Of a DNA stretch of 16,390 nucleotides, positions 14,688 through 16,390 are shown in pieces. Position 1 is the first letter of the stretch. Each line of letters starts with the position of its first letter. Where the stretch lies: assembly GCA_027031945.1 (NCBI GenBank), contig JALVPE010000106.1:6207-22596 (forward strand), read 5' to 3'. Made by a program: the position numbers and the translations under genes. The stretch is from Candidatus Moraniibacteriota bacterium (GTDB lineage Bacteria; Patescibacteriota; Minisyncoccia; Moranbacterales; GCA-2747515). A model generated the notes under the pieces. The model did no database searches and was not told the DNA's origin. It saw nothing but the letters and a program-made list of their open reading frames with translations.

Positions 14688-14984
14688 ATGAGTAATATTT
14701 CTTCTGACAATAATAAAATGAGTCAAAAAAATCAAAAGAGAATAAAGATTGGGTTTTATTTGATATATTTTTTTTACGCTGTATTTATACTTGTGATAGG
14801 TATTGGGGAGGTAGGTGGATTATTTGCAAGCGCTTTTCTTTTGATATATCCACTTGTTTTGTTACCAATACTAATAAAATTAGTAATAGATAAAAAAATT
14901 ATTAAATCTATACTGTTTGTTATTATAGCTTATATATTTTTTGTTATTATATTTAGTTTTTTGTTTTTTGGTTTAGATTTTTGA
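14688..14984 (+). CDS. small polytopic membrane protein, unknown function
   Basis: This 98-residue protein has a polar N-terminus (about 1-20, SNISSDNNKMSQKNQKRIK) and three hydrophobic helices at about 21-39, 44-66 and 72-95. A KLVIDKKIIK basic loop lies between helices two and three, and there is almost no C-terminal tail. An internal Met at residue 11 could be an alternative start, but the promoter placement and ATG at 14688 fit best. It ends with TGA. There is no SD. It stands alone between the tRNA-Asn terminator and the two-component genes, 129 bases before the response regulator. The composition (Phe/Ile-rich) is plain membrane protein and I recognise no family. Confidence 0.65.
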   Translation: MSNISSDNNKMSQKNQKRIKIGFYLIYFFYAVFILVIGIGEVGGLFASAFLLIYPLVLLPILIKLVIDKKIIKSILFVIIAYIFFVIIFSFLFFGLDF

Positions 14985-15086
14985 TGATTTTAAGGAACGT
15001 ATGTAAAAAACTTGCAAAAATTATAATTTTCAAAATTTGTTTGTATATCATTTTTTGTGGGGATGCCTCATGGATTTATGTAAGTG

Positions 15087-15092
15087 TATAAT
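15087..15092 (+). promoter_or_regulatory. possible -10 box of the two-component operon
   Basis: A perfect TATAAT lies 21 bases before the response regulator ATG. No good -35 is present and the TG dinucleotide is one base too close for a classical extended -10. The absence of a good -35 would suit activator dependence, such as by the regulator itself. Confidence 0.45.
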
Positions 15093-15113
15093 TAACATTT
15101 ATTAGTATTCAGT

Positions 15114-15797
15114 ATGAAAATTCTATTTATAGAAGACAATAGGGTACTAGCAAAATCTGTTATCAGGGGGCTTAAACAAGAAGGTTTTTTGGTGGAGCAT
15201 TTTTTGCGTGGTGATGAAGGTGAAAGATTTTTTTTAGTTAATTATAAGATGTTTGACGTTGTAATATTAGATATGATGTTACCTGGTAAATCAGGTGAAG
15301 AAATATGTGCAGATATTCGTGAAAAAAATATTGACGTACCAATATTGATACTTAGTGCAAAAGATACAACGGAGGATAAGGTAAATGGACTCACAATCGG
15401 AGCAGATGATTATTTAGTAAAACCGTTTGAATTTGAAGAACTAGTTGCAAGACTGAGGGCACTTGTTCGTCGTAAGCCAAAATTACAAGATAAAAAGATC
15501 CAATTGTCTCCAAATGTTGTAGTAGATTTGCAAAAAATTTCAGTTTATAAAAATAATAAAGAAATCATACTTTCACCAAAAGAATACTCCATATTGGAAT
15601 TGCTTGCAAAAAATAAAAATCAGGTTTTAACAAGAGAACAAATTTTTGACAAGGTGACAGATTTTGCTGCAGATAATTGGAGTAATTCTATTGATGTACA
15701 TATAAAGAATATTCGTAAAAAACTTTTTAAAGATGAAAAGTATGATCCGATTAAAACAGTTCGTGGGGTGGGATATCGTTTGGACACGAATGAATGA
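15114..15797 (+). CDS. OmpR/PhoB-family response regulator
   Basis: This 227-residue protein has the standard length and two-domain layout. The receiver domain (about 1-118) has the acidic pair Glu7-Asp8, phospho-acceptor Asp53 in VVILDMMLPGKSG, Ser81 in LILSAKD and Lys103 in YLVKPFEFEEL. The winged-helix DNA-binding domain (about 128-225) has LSPKEYSILELLAKN, LTREQIFDKV, the recognition helix SIDVHIKNIRKKL and the C-terminal hairpin KTVRGVGYRL. All phosphotransfer residues are intact. It ends with TGA and overlaps the downstream histidine kinase by 8 bases, so the pair is translationally coupled and almost certainly cognate. The regulated genes and signal are not evident. Confidence 0.97.
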   Translation: MKILFIEDNRVLAKSVIRGLKQEGFLVEHFLRGDEGERFFLVNYKMFDVVILDMMLPGKSGEEICADIREKNIDVPILILSAKDTTEDKVNGLTIGADDYLVKPFEFEELVARLRALVRRKPKLQDKKIQLSPNVVVDLQKISVYKNNKEIILSPKEYSILELLAKNKNQVLTREQIFDKVTDFAADNWSNSIDVHIKNIRKKLFKDEKYDPIKTVRGVGYRLDTNE

Positions 15798-16390
15798 TTA
15801 TCAAAAAGCTAGGTGGAAACTAACGGGAATGTATATTCTTGTGTTTTTTGTGCTCTTGAATTTGTTTACAGGAAGTTTGTTTGTAATTTTGCAAAGAGTA
15901 GAGGAGGATTATGTTCACAAAACAGAAACTATATGGCATAAAAAACAAATAATTTTTTCTCAACAAAATATCACTGTTTTGGAATGGGGAAATAATAATG
16001 AAATAAGTAAGCAACTAATTATAGATTTACATCACTCTTTTTTGGAGGACATTCGTAAATGGATTGTTATTATAGAAGTTGTATTATTGTGTGTTGCGGG
16101 TTTTGCAAGCTATTGGCTTTCAGGCAGGACATTGCATCCAATACAACAAAAGAATGAATTACAAAAACAGTTTTTGGCAGATGTAAGTCATGAATTAAAA
16201 AATCCACTTTCAGCTTTAAAAACCAGTTTAGAAATCGCCAAAAAACAAAAAGAGTGGGGCGTAGGTGAAATAAAAGAAATTTTTGAAGATTTGGAAAATG
16301 AGGTGGAGCGACTTAGTCGTATTACACAAGATTTGTTGGTTTTGGAAAATATAGACAGTATATCAAATAAAACAAAATACAATATAAAAG
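15790..16390 (+). CDS. sensor histidine kinase, 3' end beyond the window
   Basis: This reading frame is open to the right edge and supplies 200 codons of the N-terminal part. It starts at an ATG inside the response regulator's last codons. A membrane helix (about 12-34) and a second one (about 91-110) flank a short extracytoplasmic sensor loop of only about 55 residues. The second helix is followed by a very short SGRTLHPIQQKNELQKQ linker, then the HisKA dimerisation domain with the H-box FLADVSHELKNPLSALKTS (phospho-acceptor His134) and a helix ending ERLSRITQDLLVLENID. The ATP-binding domain lies outside the window. The linker keeps the L-x-P-I start of a HAMP domain but is too short to be a full one, as in several Gram-positive-type kinases. 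The kinase presumably phosphorylates Asp53 of the upstream regulator. Confidence 0.93.
   Translation, partial: MNDYQKARWKLTGMYILVFFVLLNLFTGSLFVILQRVEEDYVHKTETIWHKKQIIFSQQNITVLEWGNNNEISKQLIIDLHHSFLEDIRKWIVIIEVVLLCVAGFASYWLSGRTLHPIQQKNELQKQFLADVSHELKNPLSALKTSLEIAKKQKEWGVGEIKEIFEDLENEVERLSRITQDLLVLENIDSISNKTKYNIK

Noticed and set aside
14985..15113. Possible riboswitch or structured leader before the response regulator
   Set aside because: No extended helix or known riboswitch core could be drawn by hand; only a -10 box is supported.
14688..15797. UGA read as Gly (Gracilibacteria/Absconditabacteria code)
   Set aside because: TGA ends the response regulator right after the canonical GVGYRL C-terminus and ends the 98-residue membrane protein sensibly; no gene needs in-frame TGA.

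Overview
This window is an AT-rich (roughly 30% G+C by eye), densely packed bacterial segment in which every supportable gene lies on the + strand. Gene content suggests a member of the Candidate Phyla Radiation (Patescibacteria, perhaps a Parcubacteria-like lineage). The evidence is a stand-alone VirD4/TraD-like ATPase preceded by small acidic proteins of a kind common in that group, many tiny membrane proteins, few Shine-Dalgarno sequences, and short intergenic gaps. The lineage is an inference from family resemblance. The standard code fits: UGA ends the response regulator and a small membrane protein at sensible places, so the UGA=Gly code of Gracilibacteria/Absconditabacteria is not indicated.

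Layout. (1) 1-3377: two small soluble proteins of unknown role, then an 830-residue membrane-anchored type IV secretion-like ATPase, closed by a hairpin terminator. (2) 3525-8366: a transport operon with a strong promoter overlapped by a palindromic putative operator. It encodes a CsoR/FrmR-family repressor with a Cys-His (third ligand Tyr) sensor site, an HlyD-type membrane fusion protein and a 1092-residue RND permease. A DUF2892 (YgaP-like) membrane protein follows, apparently with its own promoter and terminator. (3) 8760-9002: a previously unlisted 40-codon membrane peptide gene with an extended -10 promoter, the best ribosome binding site in the window and its own terminator. (4) 9014-10419: a beta-CASP metallo-beta-lactamase-fold RNase-like enzyme. 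(5) 10446-10830: tRNA-Pro(UGG) and a small two-helix membrane protein. (6) 10895-14426: a macromolecular-synthesis type operon, dnaG-rpoD plus an unknown 142-residue protein. RpoD carries a striking lysine-rich, internally duplicated N-terminal tail. (7) 14468-14631: tRNA-Asn(GUU) between terminators. (8) 14653-16390: a small membrane protein, then an OmpR-type response regulator overlapping a sensor histidine kinase that runs off the right edge.

How it fits together. The repressor, fusion protein and permease form a self-regulated export module that probably senses a soft metal, a reactive aldehyde or a sulfur species; the ligand cannot be read from sequence alone. dnaG and rpoD couple replication priming and housekeeping transcription. 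Several promoters share a TGn-extended -10 with a poor -35, and most starts lack an SD. The most unusual items are the CsoR-RND-DUF2892 neighbourhood, the hidden HEHH-containing peptide and the lysine-repeat sigma factor tail. No CRISPR array, insertion sequence, integrase or phage gene was seen.
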